DNA of 64,000 bases, taken from assembly GCF_002234675.1 (NCBI RefSeq), contig NC_019864.2, positions 23,314,582 to 23,378,581 on the forward strand, written 5' to 3'. This DNA comes from Oryzias latipes. Its lineage: Eukaryota > Chordata > Actinopteri > Beloniformes > Adrianichthyidae. Shown piece after piece: positions 1 through 12,924 of the stretch (positions are counted from its first letter, which is position 1; every line of letters begins with the position of its first letter). A program made the translations under genes and the position numbers. The notes beneath the pieces were generated by a model. It was not told the origin of the DNA. It did no database searches and saw nothing but the letters and a program-made list of their open reading frames with translations.

Positions 1-196
1 CTTGTGCTATCCTAGGCACTTTAACGTTGGGTCATCTAGACCCACTAGACAGTGCTCTGAACGTTTTTTCTTCAATGATTTGTGAACCTCACTGGTGTCC
101 ATGGATTACATGAAATCTTTCCAGCTTTATCCACCTTTATCATGGTAGGGAGAACACGTCAAAGTAAGGGTGGGGTCATCTAAGATAGTACAAGGG
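1..196 (+). mobile_element. piggyBac-like MITE, copy 1 (cut by window edge)
   Basis: Non-autonomous element of about 200 bp, entering the window already inside its left terminal repeat. It ends in GATAGTACAAGGG followed by TTAT. The interior is shared with the copies near 6.1, 9.6, 12.4, 12.7 and 62.5 kb. The family has CCC...GGG ends and TTAA-type target sites, the signature of piggyBac elements. It encodes nothing. Confidence 0.75.
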
Positions 197-1440
197 TTAT
201 ACGAGTTTATTTTAATATTTTGCAAGGAAAATTAATAAGAATGTTTTAACAAATTTGGTAACGGTCATATGAAGTAAGATGTGTTACTTTTAGTAGTTTT
301 ACTTAGTTGAGTTTTTGTTTCAATACGGAGTTTTTGTTTCAATACGGGGGAAAAAAACATGTTAGTGTTGACTAAAAGGTTCTTCATGTTTAAGTGACAT
401 AAGTTCTACCTTTGCGTAAAACTGGTAGTTTAAAATTAAAGTTAAATTTGACATTTTTATAGGTTATTGTAGCCAGTTACTTATTGTAGTAACATTTCAC
501 ATGTTAGGTGCACACATGTTAATTAATAAATTTAAAAAATCCCAAAACGCTTTTCGTTCTCCATGTAGACAGGTATAGTTACGTTCATTTGCTACTTTTT
601 AAAGTCTTTTTTTATTTTGCTACTTTTGCGTAAATACGTTATAGCTGAAAGTTGATAACAAATACATGGGCCCCGCTGTAACAGAAAATAATTGAATTTC
701 TTTTGCGACATCGAAAAGGAAGGAATCTCCAACTACATTCAAAGAGACAGGAAGTTGTCACCGAAGAGGAAGCAGCTATTTGACTTTCAAAATAAGACGC
801 CAAGTGTCGGGGTACAACTTCTTAAGTTTATTTAGAGTTTTGATAGATTTCGATATACCATGAAGCTTGGAAACGAAAACAAACAATTCCACTAAATAAG
901 TTCGTTAATAGTAAATCATGTTTTTTATTATTTGAATTAGCAAAACTTTTTTGTTTTGTTTTTATTTCTGATGTAAACTCTGGTTTTTGTGATCACAGCT
1001 AAAACAGGAAACAGATCAATACTTATCATGTTGCACTATGTACTAAAGTTGCACGAAAGCAGCTCAGATGCAAATACAATAGTTAAACAGGTCCACAGAG
1101 GGAACTTTGTTCAAGCAAAACAAAATGCTGTTCACATGTTTCAAGTACAACTACAATGTTGTTAATACCACAATAGTGGTTCATATTTACCTTCTCAATG
1201 ATTGTAGTTAAGCAGTTGTGTAACATTTTGTTTAATTTTTGTTTTGTTTCGTTTTGGGTCCTTGCTTACAGCACTGTTATGTCACTCAGAAGAAACAAAA
1301 AAAAAACTGTAAATCCACTTTTTAGTTTAATGTTAAAGTGATATTTATCAGATTGGGTCAATACTTTTGCAAACAAGAAATTTTTTGGTAAAAAAAAAAA
1401 AGAAAAAAACAACATAGTCTTTTCATAGTATTTTTTTAAA
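197..1440. other. Non-coding AT-rich stretch
   Basis: I see no coding exon, RNA gene or clear element here. There is a short direct repeat around 310-350 (two copies of a TTTTTGTTTCAATACGG phrase) and several poly-A/T runs. Short open frames lack protein similarity that I recognise. Confidence 0.5.
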
Positions 1441-2180
1441 TAAACTTTAATAACAATATATTGCACATACAAAATACCAAACACAAGACTCCACTGTGTG
1501 CAAAATACAATCTTCACATTCGCCATGAGAATGAACAAAAAACCATAATAATAACCATGTAAAAGAGGTTATGCAAAAATAAAACAAAAATAATAAGGCA
1601 AAGGAATCTGTTAAAGTTTCAGGAGAGACCATGTTTCAACTTTTCTGACAGCTTTTTTGTTAGTGGAAGATTTAATACTGTTCACATACAATACCATTTC
1701 TTTCTGAAAAACATAAAACACTGGTTTTTTGTTGGCATATTTACACTTGTGAATAAAATATTTAGCCATAATTATAAGTAAATTAACTACATATACTTTT
1801 TCTGCATTAAGTCTTCCTTGTGTAAAATATCCAAAAATAATATGCTCGTAAAATAAGCTATAATCTTCACATAGATGAGTTCTTATAAAATGTATCACAT
1901 CTTTCCAAAATAGTTGAGTGAAAGAGCAAAACCAAAAAAGATGAGGCACAGTTTCTGGTGAGGAATGACAGAATGAACAGTTTATGTAAAGATCTTTTTT
2001 AAACTTAGTAAAGAAATGTTTCACTGGATAAAATTTGTGAAGAATTTTGAAAGAAATTTCTCTGATTTTATTGGTGATGAAATACTTTTGTGGCAGGGTC
2101 CAAACCTTTTCCCACTGAATTCTACATCCAAAGCTGTTCCAGTCTTTTCATAGTATGTCTTGCTGACTTGTGTCTTACCT
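1441..2180 (-). mobile_element. LINE fragment, Tx1/L1-like, C-terminal end
   Basis: On the minus strand the frame at 1611-2110 reads like the extreme C-terminus of a Tx1/L1-type retrotransposon polyprotein. It contains a zinc-binding signature, CSFCHSS followed by ET..HLFW.C, typical of the zf-RVT domain downstream of the reverse transcriptase. Just upstream, in another frame, is a KYFITNKIREISFKILHKFY-like stretch that normally leads into this domain, so the copy is frameshifted. The 5' part is absent, a usual 5'-truncated insertion. The region from 1440 to 1600 would be its 3' UTR. Confidence 0.65.
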
Positions 2181-2289
2181 TTTTCAGTTTCACTTCCTGG
2201 GTCAAAGGACCCGACCTCCTGGTTTGGTAGGCTTTTGTAGGGCCTGAAAGTCTGCTCAGAAGAAGACTTCACTGTCTCCTTCTTTGCCT

Positions 2290-2435
2290 TTTCACTGCTC
2301 CCCTTAGGGGTCACCACAGCAATTCACCTTTCACCATCTAACAGTGGTTTCAAACTCAGCATCCTTTTACTGTCATAATCGATGTCCCTCCTTTCAAACA
2401 TGTTCAAATCATCTCAATCTGGCTTCTCTAGTTTT
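2290..2435 (-). repeat. RTE-type LINE 3' end fragment (probable)
   Basis: The phrases GGGGTCACCACAGCAATTC and CATGTTCAAATCATCTCAAT resemble the 3' portion of RTE-type LINEs that are very common in fish genomes. It is short and non-coding. Family assignment rests on recalled similarity, not on an alignment. Confidence 0.4.
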
Positions 2436-4553
2436 TTTTTTTTAATTGGACTTTACAAATGTCAACAAAAGAACACATGAACATAAATATAAAACATAGA
2501 AACAACATTTAGAACAAACTACTTAGTTACATCACTAAATAAAGAGAGGACAGCACAACAAAGACATACAATTAACTACGATTTAAGAAAACACATGAAT
2601 ACTAAAGGTTTTGTCATTGTCTTTAACAAAAGTGAAAACTGCCCTTGCTTTTTTATTTTTTATTAATTTTAATGAATCAAAATATTTAAAAAAATCTCTT
2701 TTTTTCTAATTAGTTTTGTTCTTATGTGTTCTGAGCATCAATATAACAGCAGCATATCTTCAGATACTTGTTATTCAAAATCTTTTACTAAGGGTTACTA
2801 ATACCTCTGTTTTTACCGGAGGTTGACTGACTGATATGCATTTCCTGAGTTTTATTTTCACTTTCCTGTGTCTGTTTGCTTCCACCAGCCCTTGCTCTGC
2901 AGCGGCTTCATGAGGTTTCTCACTGAACTCATGCTGTGTGTGCTCTCTGACGGAGGGCAGACTCACACACACACACACAGTGGTGCAGTAGGACCCGGAG
3001 CTGCAGAGGCAGCAATGTGACAGGGAGGTGGCTGCAGGGAGGAGCTTCACAAAAGGCCAAACAAGCCTCCACACCCTGCAGCCTCTGGGAAGTTGATCTG
3101 CATTCTTTGAATGTACAAATACACACACACACAAATTTCTGTCCAGACAGAGGGAAGGCTGGGAGGGCCCGCTCAGCAAGGTTGGGTAGGTATGCAGTCA
3201 GTGAGAGTGTGGCGTGGTTCCTGGTTCTCTTTCTGGGAGATTCATCTGAGCTTTTTCCTTTTATTGCTCTTCTCTTCTGTGTGCAGCCAGTCAGAGGTTT
3301 GGAGGGAGCCTGACCGAGACCTGGAGACCAGAACTTCATCATCAGAACCCTGCCAGCTTGGTATTCCAGATTGTTTTGCATTTTAAGGTTTCTCTCCGTT
3401 CCCACCCTGCTCTGTCTCACTTTCTGTTCTCCACTTCTGCTTGTATGTCTGTCTTGTAGTCTGATTTCAATGCAGCAAAGAGTTTGGTTTGAACTTGCTC
3501 TTGAACTAGCAATAATGACAGTTTCCTCGAGAGTGGAGGAAGGCTGTTAATCTGATCACCAGGCTTCAGCTGCTGTGTGTTTGTTCTGACATCTAAAGTG
3601 AAGGCTCCACGTTGACTCTGGTAACATAGCAAAGGATGCAAATACTGACAGGAATAAAGGTGCTATAACAGTCGTCTGACTATTCAAATAGGCAAAGATG
3701 GATGAAAGAGAAACATTAAAGCAGCATCAGTTTGAAGGCTTTTTAATAGCAAAACGATCAAAACAGCTTTTTTTTTAAGAATAAAAAAGTGAAAGTGTTG
3801 ATAACAGTGATACAACAAACATATCCTGAATTGTGTTTTTTATTCTAACTTTTACTAGAAGAATTGAACTTGTTGCCATTGATTTGACCATGATGGATGC
3901 TAACTGTACGCAAATTAAGCTGTTATTGATCATTTAATAATTAAGCAACTATAAGTCACAAAACTGTATGTGAAAATCACATTTTTGTGTAGGAACTCAG
4001 AGGAAAAGCAGCAGCTGTTTTCATGCGGTTTGCTTGTTTTCAGTAAGCGAAGATACTAAGAAGACTATTGTCAATGCATACCCGTCATTCTACCATGATG
4101 TAGATAGTAAAAATTCACATTGCACAATATTCAAGAACAGCTCTAGAGGTGGATGATAGACTCTGCAGACCTAGCGATCTGAAGATGATATGAAGAACTG
4201 TAATTTTTTTATCTCAGGAACTGTCACAAGAACAGGCCGACTGCTGGTTCCAAATCCAGCAGGTTTATTAGCCCAGCTAAAAGTCCACAAAGCTAAATCA
4301 GGGTCAGGCCGGCAGGGGTCAATAACAGGCATGAGAGCATCAGAGAAGAGACAGGGGGGGTCAGGATCCAGCCGAGAGTCGGGGCAGACTAATAAAAGAA
4401 TCCCACATTTTTAGGTTTTGCTGCTAAAATCGCATCGACATTGGAAAGTCCTGTAGTGTTAATTTTATTTTGTTGGGTTTATTCTGGTATGGTGTGGAAA
4501 ATGGAAATGGTGGTTGTATTTGTCTTTTGACCATTTTGATCATTTGTTTTGCA
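2436..4553. other. Intergenic stretch upstream of ano10
   Basis: No coding exon is evident. It holds two short CA microsatellites (2964-2979 and 3121-3132) and poly-T runs. A non-coding first exon and promoter for ano10 should lie here or further upstream, because a splice acceptor precedes the ano10 start codon, but I could not locate it: there is no CpG-rich block. Confidence 0.5.
4200..4410. repeat. Dispersed-repeat-like fragment
   Basis: The run around 4255-4340 (AGGTTTATTAGCCCAGC, GGTCAGGCCGGCAGGGGTCA) has the look of a purine-rich repeat often seen in fish genomes, possibly LTR-derived. It has no second copy in this window, so the call is tentative. Confidence 0.25.
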
Positions 4554-4561
4554 GTCTCATC

Positions 4562-7500
4562 ATGATGAAGGCAGGGGACGATGAAGGTGCAGCTGGAGGC
4601 CGATTGGGATTTTTAAAACAGCAGGACAGCGATGCTAAAGAAGGAAAAACTCTGAGCAAACTGAGTTCCACCCCAGCTAAAGGAGACTGGACCAAAGCAA
4701 GCTGCCCCTGCTGCGAGTCCAAGCAGGTCGAGCCGCTGGTTCTGGTGAAGCTGGGAGGGAAGGTCGGCCCAGAGACGAAGCGGTGGCTCATCAGATTGAT
4801 AGGTGCCCAGCAAAAAGATGGAGGTGAGGCAGAGGTTTCGTCCTCACAAAAAAAAAAAAAAAAATCCAAGAATCAGTTGATTGTGAAATGTTTCCTTTTT
4901 GAAAGAAAAACATTTGCAGATGAAAAAAATCCTGAATGTTTCTAACTTTTTAATTTTCATCTAGAGTTTTTAAAACATTAACTTTTAGGTTTTTAGATCA
5001 CCTCCTCATTGCAGCGGTTTAAATTGATGGATGAAGTATTTCAAAATTATGAAATCATCATTTGCGTACTCTGTATTTCCAGGTGCTGGATTATTGGCCC
5101 ACCCAGGTGAAGACGCACAAAGCAGCATCATCGTGGTGTCAGCTCCCCGTTGCACGTTGCTGCGAGCCACAGAGGAGCTAGGCCTTTGTAAGACTTACCA
5201 CACCGGAGAGATGGAGGCCTTCTCCTACAATGACAGAGACAACTTCAGAAATTCAAGTAAACTAATCATTCTGCTTCGTAATCCTTATATTATTTTCATT
5301 TTCATGAGGCAGCACATTCATGCCTTTGTTCGTATGTGTGACAGACAACATGGAGGCGTTTCTGACTCTGGCAGAGCGGGAGTACATCGTAAAATACGAG
5401 CTTGAAGGGCTGCGAGCCCAGAAGGACCTGAGGATCCCAGGTCTTCCTGACAAATACACCCTGCATAACCGCGACAACATCTGTGAGTAGCTTCAGAGCC
5501 CACATGCTCCTGAATCATCCACTGATAAAGTAGGAGGAGGACAATCTACCCGTGTTAGCCGGACACACGTGACTTCAGATGCTGAATGTTACTTTATAAA
5601 AGGCCCAAGTCACACAAACTAAATTAAAACAATGTAGTTCAGTAACTTCTCTGTGTGCTGGCTGCAGATTAATACGTGTTTAATTTGAGTCCACCTAAAT
5701 ACTTATTGATGTTCCTAAAAATGTCCCATATTTTAAAACTCATCTTAACAAGAACTCAGATATGACTTTGTCCCTTAAATTTTTTTTTTCGTGAATCATG
5801 CAAAATCTTTGTTCCTGTTGGGAAACATTACTATTGTTGATGAAGACGAGCTACCAATTCTACCAGACATTTGCAAGCATAGGACTTCATCCTCCACCAA
5901 AGGGTTGAAATCTCTGTTCTAGCTGAACTGACCAATCATAAATCAGCCATCTGACACAGGGAGGCATCAGCGACATCAAGCAACATTTGGACAAGAGTTA
6001 GCATTTCTTCTGTGCTTGCATGAAAACATGAAAAGGGTAAAACTGTGCATTGTGGTTTAACCCTTGTGCTATCTTAGATGACCCCACCCTTGCATTGACG
6101 TGTTCTCCCTACCATGACAAAGGTGGATAAAGCTGGAAAGATTTCATGTAATCCATGGACACCAGTGAGGTTCACAAATGATTGAAGAAAAAAGGTTCAG
6201 AGCACTGTCTACTGGGTCTAGATGACCCAACTCCCAATGTCAAAGTGCCTAGGATAGCACAAGGGTTAAACGTTCTCAATATGGTCCTCAGAAAAATTGA
6301 CCTTGTGACTCGATTTTCAGTTTGTGCCCCCATCAGCTGGTCTTTTTGGGTAATTTTGGAGTCTGTAAAAATGGAGACTCCTCAAAAATTGGTGTAATTT
6401 CTATTCAATTTCTCATTTTACACTTCTATTGAGGCCGTGTGTTTTGAAAGTTACTATTACACCAAAATAGAAGGACTTGTTTGGATAAATTTACCCTTAA
6501 TGCAGAAAGCTGCCACTTGTAACCAAAAAATTGGTTATTTGCTATTTAATATATGCAGTAAAATGTTATTTGCGTGAATAAGGACAATTTTTTTAAAGAT
6601 TTGTACGTTTTTAAGTGCCATAGACATCAAAACAGCTGTCAGAAAAACCTTCGTCTTAATTAGATGGAAAAAAAAGTACATTTGTTATTTATCCTTGCTC
6701 ATTGCAGAAATTATTTTGTTTGTATCCCAGTTTTTTGCTGTGTTTTTTTCTATTTTGACCTGATAAGCCTGAATGTCCTGCAGGGCAGAAGCTCTGTTCA
6801 GCCGGTGTGATCGTGGACATGTTTCCTCTCCACAATTCGGAAAAACTGAAGCAGCTCAAGGAAGCCTGGTACCTGGGGAATCAGCTCTCCCAGCCACTTG
6901 GTGGGTGATAAGCCGCACAAACAGTTTTTTTCATTATATGAGCTCTGATTTACTATACTGTTTATTTCTCCAGACTCTGTGAATGAGTATTTTGGGAACT
7001 CAGTGGCTTTCTACTTCAGCTTTCTCGATTTCTACACCTGGTCTCTGCTCCCACCAGCAATTTTGGGTCTGTCCATCGCATACTTCTCAGGTACATTTCT
7101 CTCAATGCACAACTAATTATTCTGTCCTCCAAAACAAAGCAAGAGTCAAACTGGGTTTTAATGTTTTCATTTTGGACAAAAAGGAAAACACAAGTCGAAA
7201 GGAAGCAGAAGCTCCCAGCCAGTTTCTCTGGGGTCGTATCTGGTTCTCTGGTGTTATTCTCTAAATCAGCTTTTTTATTTTGATGAAAAATGTGGATAAA
7301 TTATAATTTGAAGACCAGATCTGGATAAAACATTCTGCCATGCAGGCAGAGTGGTAACAACATTACTTCACATTGAGTGAGGCTAAGTGCAGTGCTTATG
7401 GTGTTAGTGATTTGGCGAATTAGATTCAGCTGTGCAGCACTCAGAAACAGCACGCTGGGGTTGCTGGGAGATGTAGTGCATCTGTAACTCTTGAGACAGT

Positions 7501-10500
7501 TATCATATCCCAATATTTCCACCATAAACCTGAAACTGTACCAAAAAAACTCAATTCCAAGTGGCAAATTTAGTATTTTTTTGCTGCAAAACCTACTTGT
7601 TTAACTGATTTTATTCAAAGCAGTGCTTTGTAAAAACAGGTGAGGTCCAGAAGGAGATGGTGGAGTCGGTCTCCAAGTCTCAGTCTCCGGACATCCAGGT
7701 TGACTCGGGTCTGATGGTCAGCGGTCACATGATCCAGGCAGTGTTCAGCATGCTCTGGTCAACGGTGGTGATGGAGCTATGGAAGCGCCGCAGTGCCACT
7801 CTGTCGTACCGCTGGGGGACCCTGCAACTCGCAGAGCGCTTTGCAGAGCCCCGCCCCAGTTTCCATGGCAAACTGGGAGTCAACCCTGTGACAGGACGTG
7901 TGGAGCTGCTCTTCTCTGAGTGGCAAAGAGACCTACGAATGTTGCTCGTGTCCGTCCCAGTGGTGGGGCTGTTTCTGGGTAAGGTGCAAAAACATGGCAG
8001 ACAATTATGGAATTGAAAGAGAAAAAAAGAGTGTTTTAACACGTGCTACACTGCCCCCTGTAGGGCTGGTGGTTGTGGGCATGATGTGCTTTTACTGGGG
8101 GGAAGCTCAAGTTAAGCAGCTGCACAAAGACTGGGACTCCTACCTTTCCCAGACGTTCCTCTACATTCCCTCAGTGCTCCATATCGTCTACACAAACATG
8201 CTGGGGAACGTTTACAGAAACGTGGCACAAGCCCTGACGGAATTTGGTAAGGAGGGTTGATCTTTATGCTAGTTTGCATGGTCAAAGATATACTCGTGGA
8301 TTACGATAAAGCAATAAGTAGTTATAAAACCCAATCCCTTCTAAGGAAAGCAGAATAATGTGAGAAGCACTCAGATGACTTCTTTTCGTGTCCCTTTAGA
8401 GAACCACAGGGAGGAGTCAGCCTTTGAGAACCACCTGACAGCCAAAGTCTTGGTGGTGAGTTCCTCTCCTTCACCAGGTTCCTCCTTAGGCACTTAGTGT
8501 GGAGTTTCATGTCCAATCTTCTCCCCTCTCGTCCCTTTAGTTTACCTTCTTCAACAACTTTGCAGTGCTCTTCCACATTGCCTTCTTCAAGCAGGACGTG
8601 TCTCTTCTTCGAAAGGTAACACTTTAGCAACTTCTAGAAAGTTTCACTGCATGAAATAATGGGTGTTAAAAGATATCTTTTACAGTAGTCTGGGAGACAT
8701 TAGTGTAAAACTTGCTAAAAGAATAATTCTACATCAAAATTTACGTCAAATTTAGGCCCACTACTTTTTAATCTATATATGCTGCCACTTGGGGGAGCAT
8801 GAGGCATGGCGTTTGTTTTCACAGCTATGCTGATGACACACAGCTCTACATTGCTGTGTCTCCTGATGACAAAGAGCCAGTCAACATGCTCTTAAATGCA
8901 TTTTAGATGTGATGTCATGGATGGCAGAGAATTTCTTACAGCTCCACCAGGACAAAATCATCTTAGTGATCGCATCTGAGGACAAGAGAGAGATTGTTTT
9001 TTCTAAACTAAAAAGTTAAAAAACTTCTCAGTGTGTGAGAAACCTGGGTGTTATTTTTGACTCTGAGATGAATTTTATTCCACAAATTAAAAATATCACA
9101 AAGACAGGATTTTATCATCTTAACAATATTGCCAGAGTCCGCCCATTTCTCTCTCTTGCCAGCAAAGAGGTGCTAATGCATGTTTTTATTTCCAGCAGAT
9201 AATTATAATATCTATTTATTATTGTAATATCCTGCTCTTTGGTCTTCCCAGAATAAGAATATCAAAACTTCAACTGCAACAGATACCAAAAGAACTATTG
9301 GTTATTCTTTGGTTAGAACTTAAACATTCGGCGAGGCCTCTTTCAGTTTTTATGGACCTCTCCTTTGGAACAGCCTCCCAGAGAGCCTCAGGGCCGCGGA
9401 GATTGTTCATGTTTTTACAGACTTACCTTACCTTACCAGAGTGGACTTGTGTACATAGTTTTACTATTTTTTACTTTACATTTACATTTGAAAATGCTCT
9501 GCGAGGCCTGCAGGGTCCGAGATGTAACTCGTTTCTGATTAAAAGATGTGAAAGCTACAAAGCAGCCTATGTAACCCTTGTGCTATCCTATGACCCCACC
9601 CTTACATTGACGTGTTCTCCCTACCATGACAAAGGTGGATAAAGGTGGAAAGATTTCATGTAATCCATGGACACCAGTGAAGATCACAAATCATTGAAGA
9701 AAAAAGGTTCAGCGCACTGTCTACTGGGTTACTGGGTCTAGATGACCCAACTCCCAATAATAAAGTGGCTAGGATAGCACAAGGGTTAACAGAGCCACTG
9801 AGTAACAATCCTTTTTTTTGTCTTCCTAAAGCGACTGGCATCTCTGCTGATCGTGACCCAGCTGGTGAATCAGGTAACAGAGGTGGTTATACCTTTCCTG
9901 GTGGACAGATTCATTAGCGCCCCCCGGAGGAATGAGAAAGAAGATGACCCACAAGAAGACAAATTCAGGAACCAAAGATCCCTGCCTCCTTTTCCTGTGA
10001 GATAAAAGTTTAGCAAACCGTGTATCTGACCAGAAAAGAATTAAAAAAAAACCTGATAGTTTACCTTTCTCCTCACAGGGACTGTTTGCAGAATACATTG
10101 AGCTCCTGGTGCAGTTTGGGTATTTAAGTCTTTTCTCCTGCGTGTTTCCTCTGACTGCCGTTCTGCTTCTCCTTAACAACGTGACAGAGATCCGATCAGA
10201 CGCTTATAAGATTTGCAAACTCTTCCGCAAACCCTTCTACCCCCCTGTGGCTAACATGGGCGTCTGGCAGGTCAGCACTGAACACAACAACAACAACAAA
10301 AATGGTTTCACAATACCACTTCACAGGAAAACGTTCTGTGTTTCAGATTGCCTTTGAGATCTTGAGCTTTGCCTCTGTTGTGTCCAACTGCTGGCTGCTG
10401 CTGCTGTCGCCACACGTGCAGGTGTGGGGGCAGGAGAACGGGTTGAGCGGCGGCAACCTCCTCTTGATGGCCGTCATCGTGGAGGTAGGAGGTGGAGACA

Positions 10501-10777
10501 AAGAGCCATGTGCAATCACGGTCATTCTAAGTGTGATACCATTGTTTTGTGTTTTCAGCACGTCCTGTTCTTGGTGAAGTTCATCATAGCAGTAGTGATT
10601 CCAGATGAGCCCTACTGGATCCGCAAAAAGAGGGAACATATGGAATATGCCTCCATGTGGGCCCTCAGACAGATGGTGAGCCTCAGCTGCACGCACCTTA
10701 TTCTCAAATCTGGTTGTCATCTTTTTGACTGCTTTTCTTTTTCTTTTTTCCAGACACTTGAAGCTCGAGAGTCCTAA
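4562..10777 (+). CDS. ano10: Anoctamin-10 (TMEM16K) family
   Basis: Multi-pass TMEM16 membrane protein; the mammalian orthologue is an ER calcium-dependent lipid scramblase. Coding exons: 4562-4823, 5083-5256, 5345-5482, 6784-6900, 6974-7090, 7640-7978, 8064-8246, 8400-8455, 8541-8615, 9832-9996, 10079-10270, 10347-10484, 10559-10675, 10754-10777. All junctions are GT-AG and phases close, giving 698 aa (human about 660). The cytosolic N-terminus is about 40 residues longer than in human and has a CPCC motif at 48-51. The anoctamin core follows, with YRWGT and EPRP.FHG motifs. The TMEM16 calcium-site residues are present: N500 and E504 (TM6), E547 and E550 (TM7), E579 and D583 (TM8). ATG at 4565 is an alternative start. 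An acceptor at 4552-4553 implies an upstream 5' UTR exon. The gene looks intact and its introns carry two MITEs and a LINE remnant. Confidence 0.93.
6061..6265 (-). mobile_element. piggyBac-like MITE, copy 2
   Basis: This is the cleanest copy. The element starts CCCTTGTGCTATC, ends GATAGCACAAGGG, and is flanked by TTAA on both sides (6057-6060 and 6266-6269). It lies in an ano10 intron, inverted relative to copy 1. Confidence 0.85.
8750..9470 (+). mobile_element. Decayed L2-type LINE reverse-transcriptase fragment
   Basis: In shifting frames the plus strand reads [11 protein letters not shown]-like, then [11 protein letters not shown]-like (catalytic YADD box near 8830), then motifs such as RNLGVIFDSEMNF and FYHLNNIARVRP of L2-type LINEs. 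Numerous stops and frameshifts show an old, dead, truncated copy within an ano10 intron. Confidence 0.75.
9575..9785 (-). mobile_element. piggyBac-like MITE, copy 3
   Basis: Same family and orientation as the copy at 6.06 kb, with intact inverted ends. The left flank is GTAA, the right flank TTAA (9786-9789), so the target duplication is imperfect. It sits 47 bp upstream of an ano10 exon. Confidence 0.8.
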
Positions 10778-12390
10778 GTTTGTTTCAAGAGGTGGTGCTG
10801 GTCTCACAGTGTCCCACAATTTTCACCCAAAAACGTGACCCAAAAGAATTCCAATCAAAGGTCATTTTGATTTCTTCATATCAAAGACTTCTGCAGGTCT
10901 GCAGGTTTGAAGTTTCATGCTTGAAGATTTGAATCCTCTAATCTAGTTCAAGACCACAAAGCCAGTATTTTGGCTTGATGTGCTTTCAGAGCTTATAGAG
11001 CTCTAATGTCTGGATCCACAGTTTTAAAATTTTAATGCTGTCAGCTGCATCAGCTCTAAGAAGAGAAGTAGAGGCATAGTTTAAACTGCCATCTAGTGTT
11101 TGGTTGTATTTATTTGCCAAAGTTGGGGCTCCATCCATTTTCTTTTCTTACTGTGTCTTTTGCAGGGTCACAAGGGTTGCTAGACTAATTCCCGCTGCTT
11201 CAGGGCAAAAGCGAAATAAACGCAGGGCCACACGCCTGCGTGTATTTCGTATATATTCACTCCTAAGGGGTTAGGGTTATCTCTGTTTAGGGTTTAGGGG
11301 TTTATCTTTGAACTAACATTGATTGTAGTTGCATTGTGACACACCAACCAGATGACATTAAAGGTGGTTGAATTCTGGTTTATAGGGAGTTTAGAGCTCA
11401 AATCTAAATCAAGCTTTGCCATTCTGCTTTATTTATACATACCATCTTCTAGAACCCAGATAAATAGTCAGAGGTTTTCTGATAATAATAATAAACACCA
11501 GCTTTGTGCTTTGACTCGATTGAAAGTGCTGAATTCCAACTGTGCTCCTGCAGTTTCCACAGAATGTATTCCGCAAGTGCGATTCACACAACAGCTTCAA
11601 AGTGTTTAATTTTCAATATTAAGATATTTTTGGACTGCATGAACTTTTATTATTTTAAGAAATTCCCTTTGTTTCTGGATTCTAAAAATGTCTTAAGACA
11701 ACATATTGTAACTTTAAAGTATGAAAAAGTAAGGGGAAAAAATGCAAAAATGGCATATTAACTCAATTTTCTGGCAAAAACTGATTTTATCACAGAGTCT
11801 ATGAATAACATAGAGCAATACCCCAAGTTCATCAAATGTATTTTACAGTTTCTGCTGGCAAGTGTTCTATTCTGAGTATTACATTTGTAAAATAAAAAAA
11901 ATGTTCCTATCAAAGCAAACTTACTGTTTATTCTAGAATACTGTTTCCAAAAAAATGTTTGTTTGGTTAATACTGAATATCAAAAGAAAGCTGAAGTGAG
12001 AAAACCAAAGTTCTTCCTGTTTTTGTTGTCTTACCACCGTTACCCTTATTTTGTATGCAAATTGTACATTTACGTCAAATATTTGTTGCTGCTCTTTTGT
12101 AATATATTTGATGTTCCTGTATTTTTTTTAGACTGTTTAGTATTAGTTATTTTTTCACCCACCAGGTGGCGCTATACACTATCATGTCTGTCAGTACATC
12201 TATGGTTCAAGCAGCTTGCTTGTTACATGTAGCTGTGAGTGCAGCAGGGCCGCTGTGCAGAATCATTTGGACAAAGAGCAGATGATTCGGAGACTGCATG
12301 ACGTAAATCACTAAACTGTAAAGAAATGTGGTTCAGAATTTTAGGTTTCCCTGTGTTTGCTTGCAGTACAATAAACTCTCAAAAGAAACA
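10778..12390 (+). other. Probable ano10 3' UTR
   Basis: No other gene is evident after the ano10 stop codon. An AATAAA at 12370-12375, followed by T-rich sequence and then a MITE, is the best candidate polyadenylation signal; another AATAAA-like site lies near 11890. The extent of the UTR is inferred. Confidence 0.45.
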
Positions 12391-12439
12391 AGTCGTTTTG
12401 ATTAGATAAAAGAACTTCTACAGGATTTTGTGCATTTAA

Positions 12440-12639
12440 CCTTGACACCTAGGCACTTTAACATTGAGAGTTGGGTCATCTAGACCCACTAGACAGTGCG
12501 CTGAACCTTTTTTCTTCAATGATTGGTCATCCTCTCTGGTGTCAATGGATTACATGAAATCCTCTTCACCCTTATCCACCTTTGTCATGGTAGGGAGAAC
12601 ACGTCAATCTAAGGGTGGGGTCATAGGATAGCACAAGGG
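12440..12639 (+). mobile_element. piggyBac-like MITE, copy 4
   Basis: Left flank TTAA (12436-12439) and right flank TTAA (12640-12643). The right terminal repeat GATAGCACAAGGG is intact, while the left one is eroded. It has the same orientation as copy 1. Confidence 0.8.
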
Positions 12640-12735
12640 TTAACGTATAGTACTTTTTAAACATACTTAATTTTTCTTACTGCAACGATATTTAGTCTTT
12701 TTGTCATGAAATTATTGGGAATTAGTTCAGTTTAA

Positions 12736-12924
12736 CCCTAGTGCCATCTTATATGACCCTCCTTTGACGTGTTCTCCCTACCATGACAAAGGTGGAAAGA
12801 TTTCATGTAATCCATGGACACCAGTGAAGATCACAAATCATTGAAGAAAAAAGGTTCAGAGCACCGTCTAGTGGGTCTAGATGACCCAACTCCCAACATT
12901 AACGTGCCTAGGATAGCACAAGGG
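12736..12924 (-). mobile_element. piggyBac-like MITE, copy 5
   Basis: Left flank TTAA (12732-12735), right flank TTAC. It lies only about 100 bp from copy 4 and is inverted relative to it, so the two copies could fold into a long hairpin. Confidence 0.8.

Noticed and set aside
12440-12924. Repeated blocks as a CRISPR-like or tandem array
   Set aside because: The copies are inverted, unevenly spaced transposable elements with TTAA flanks, in a vertebrate genome.
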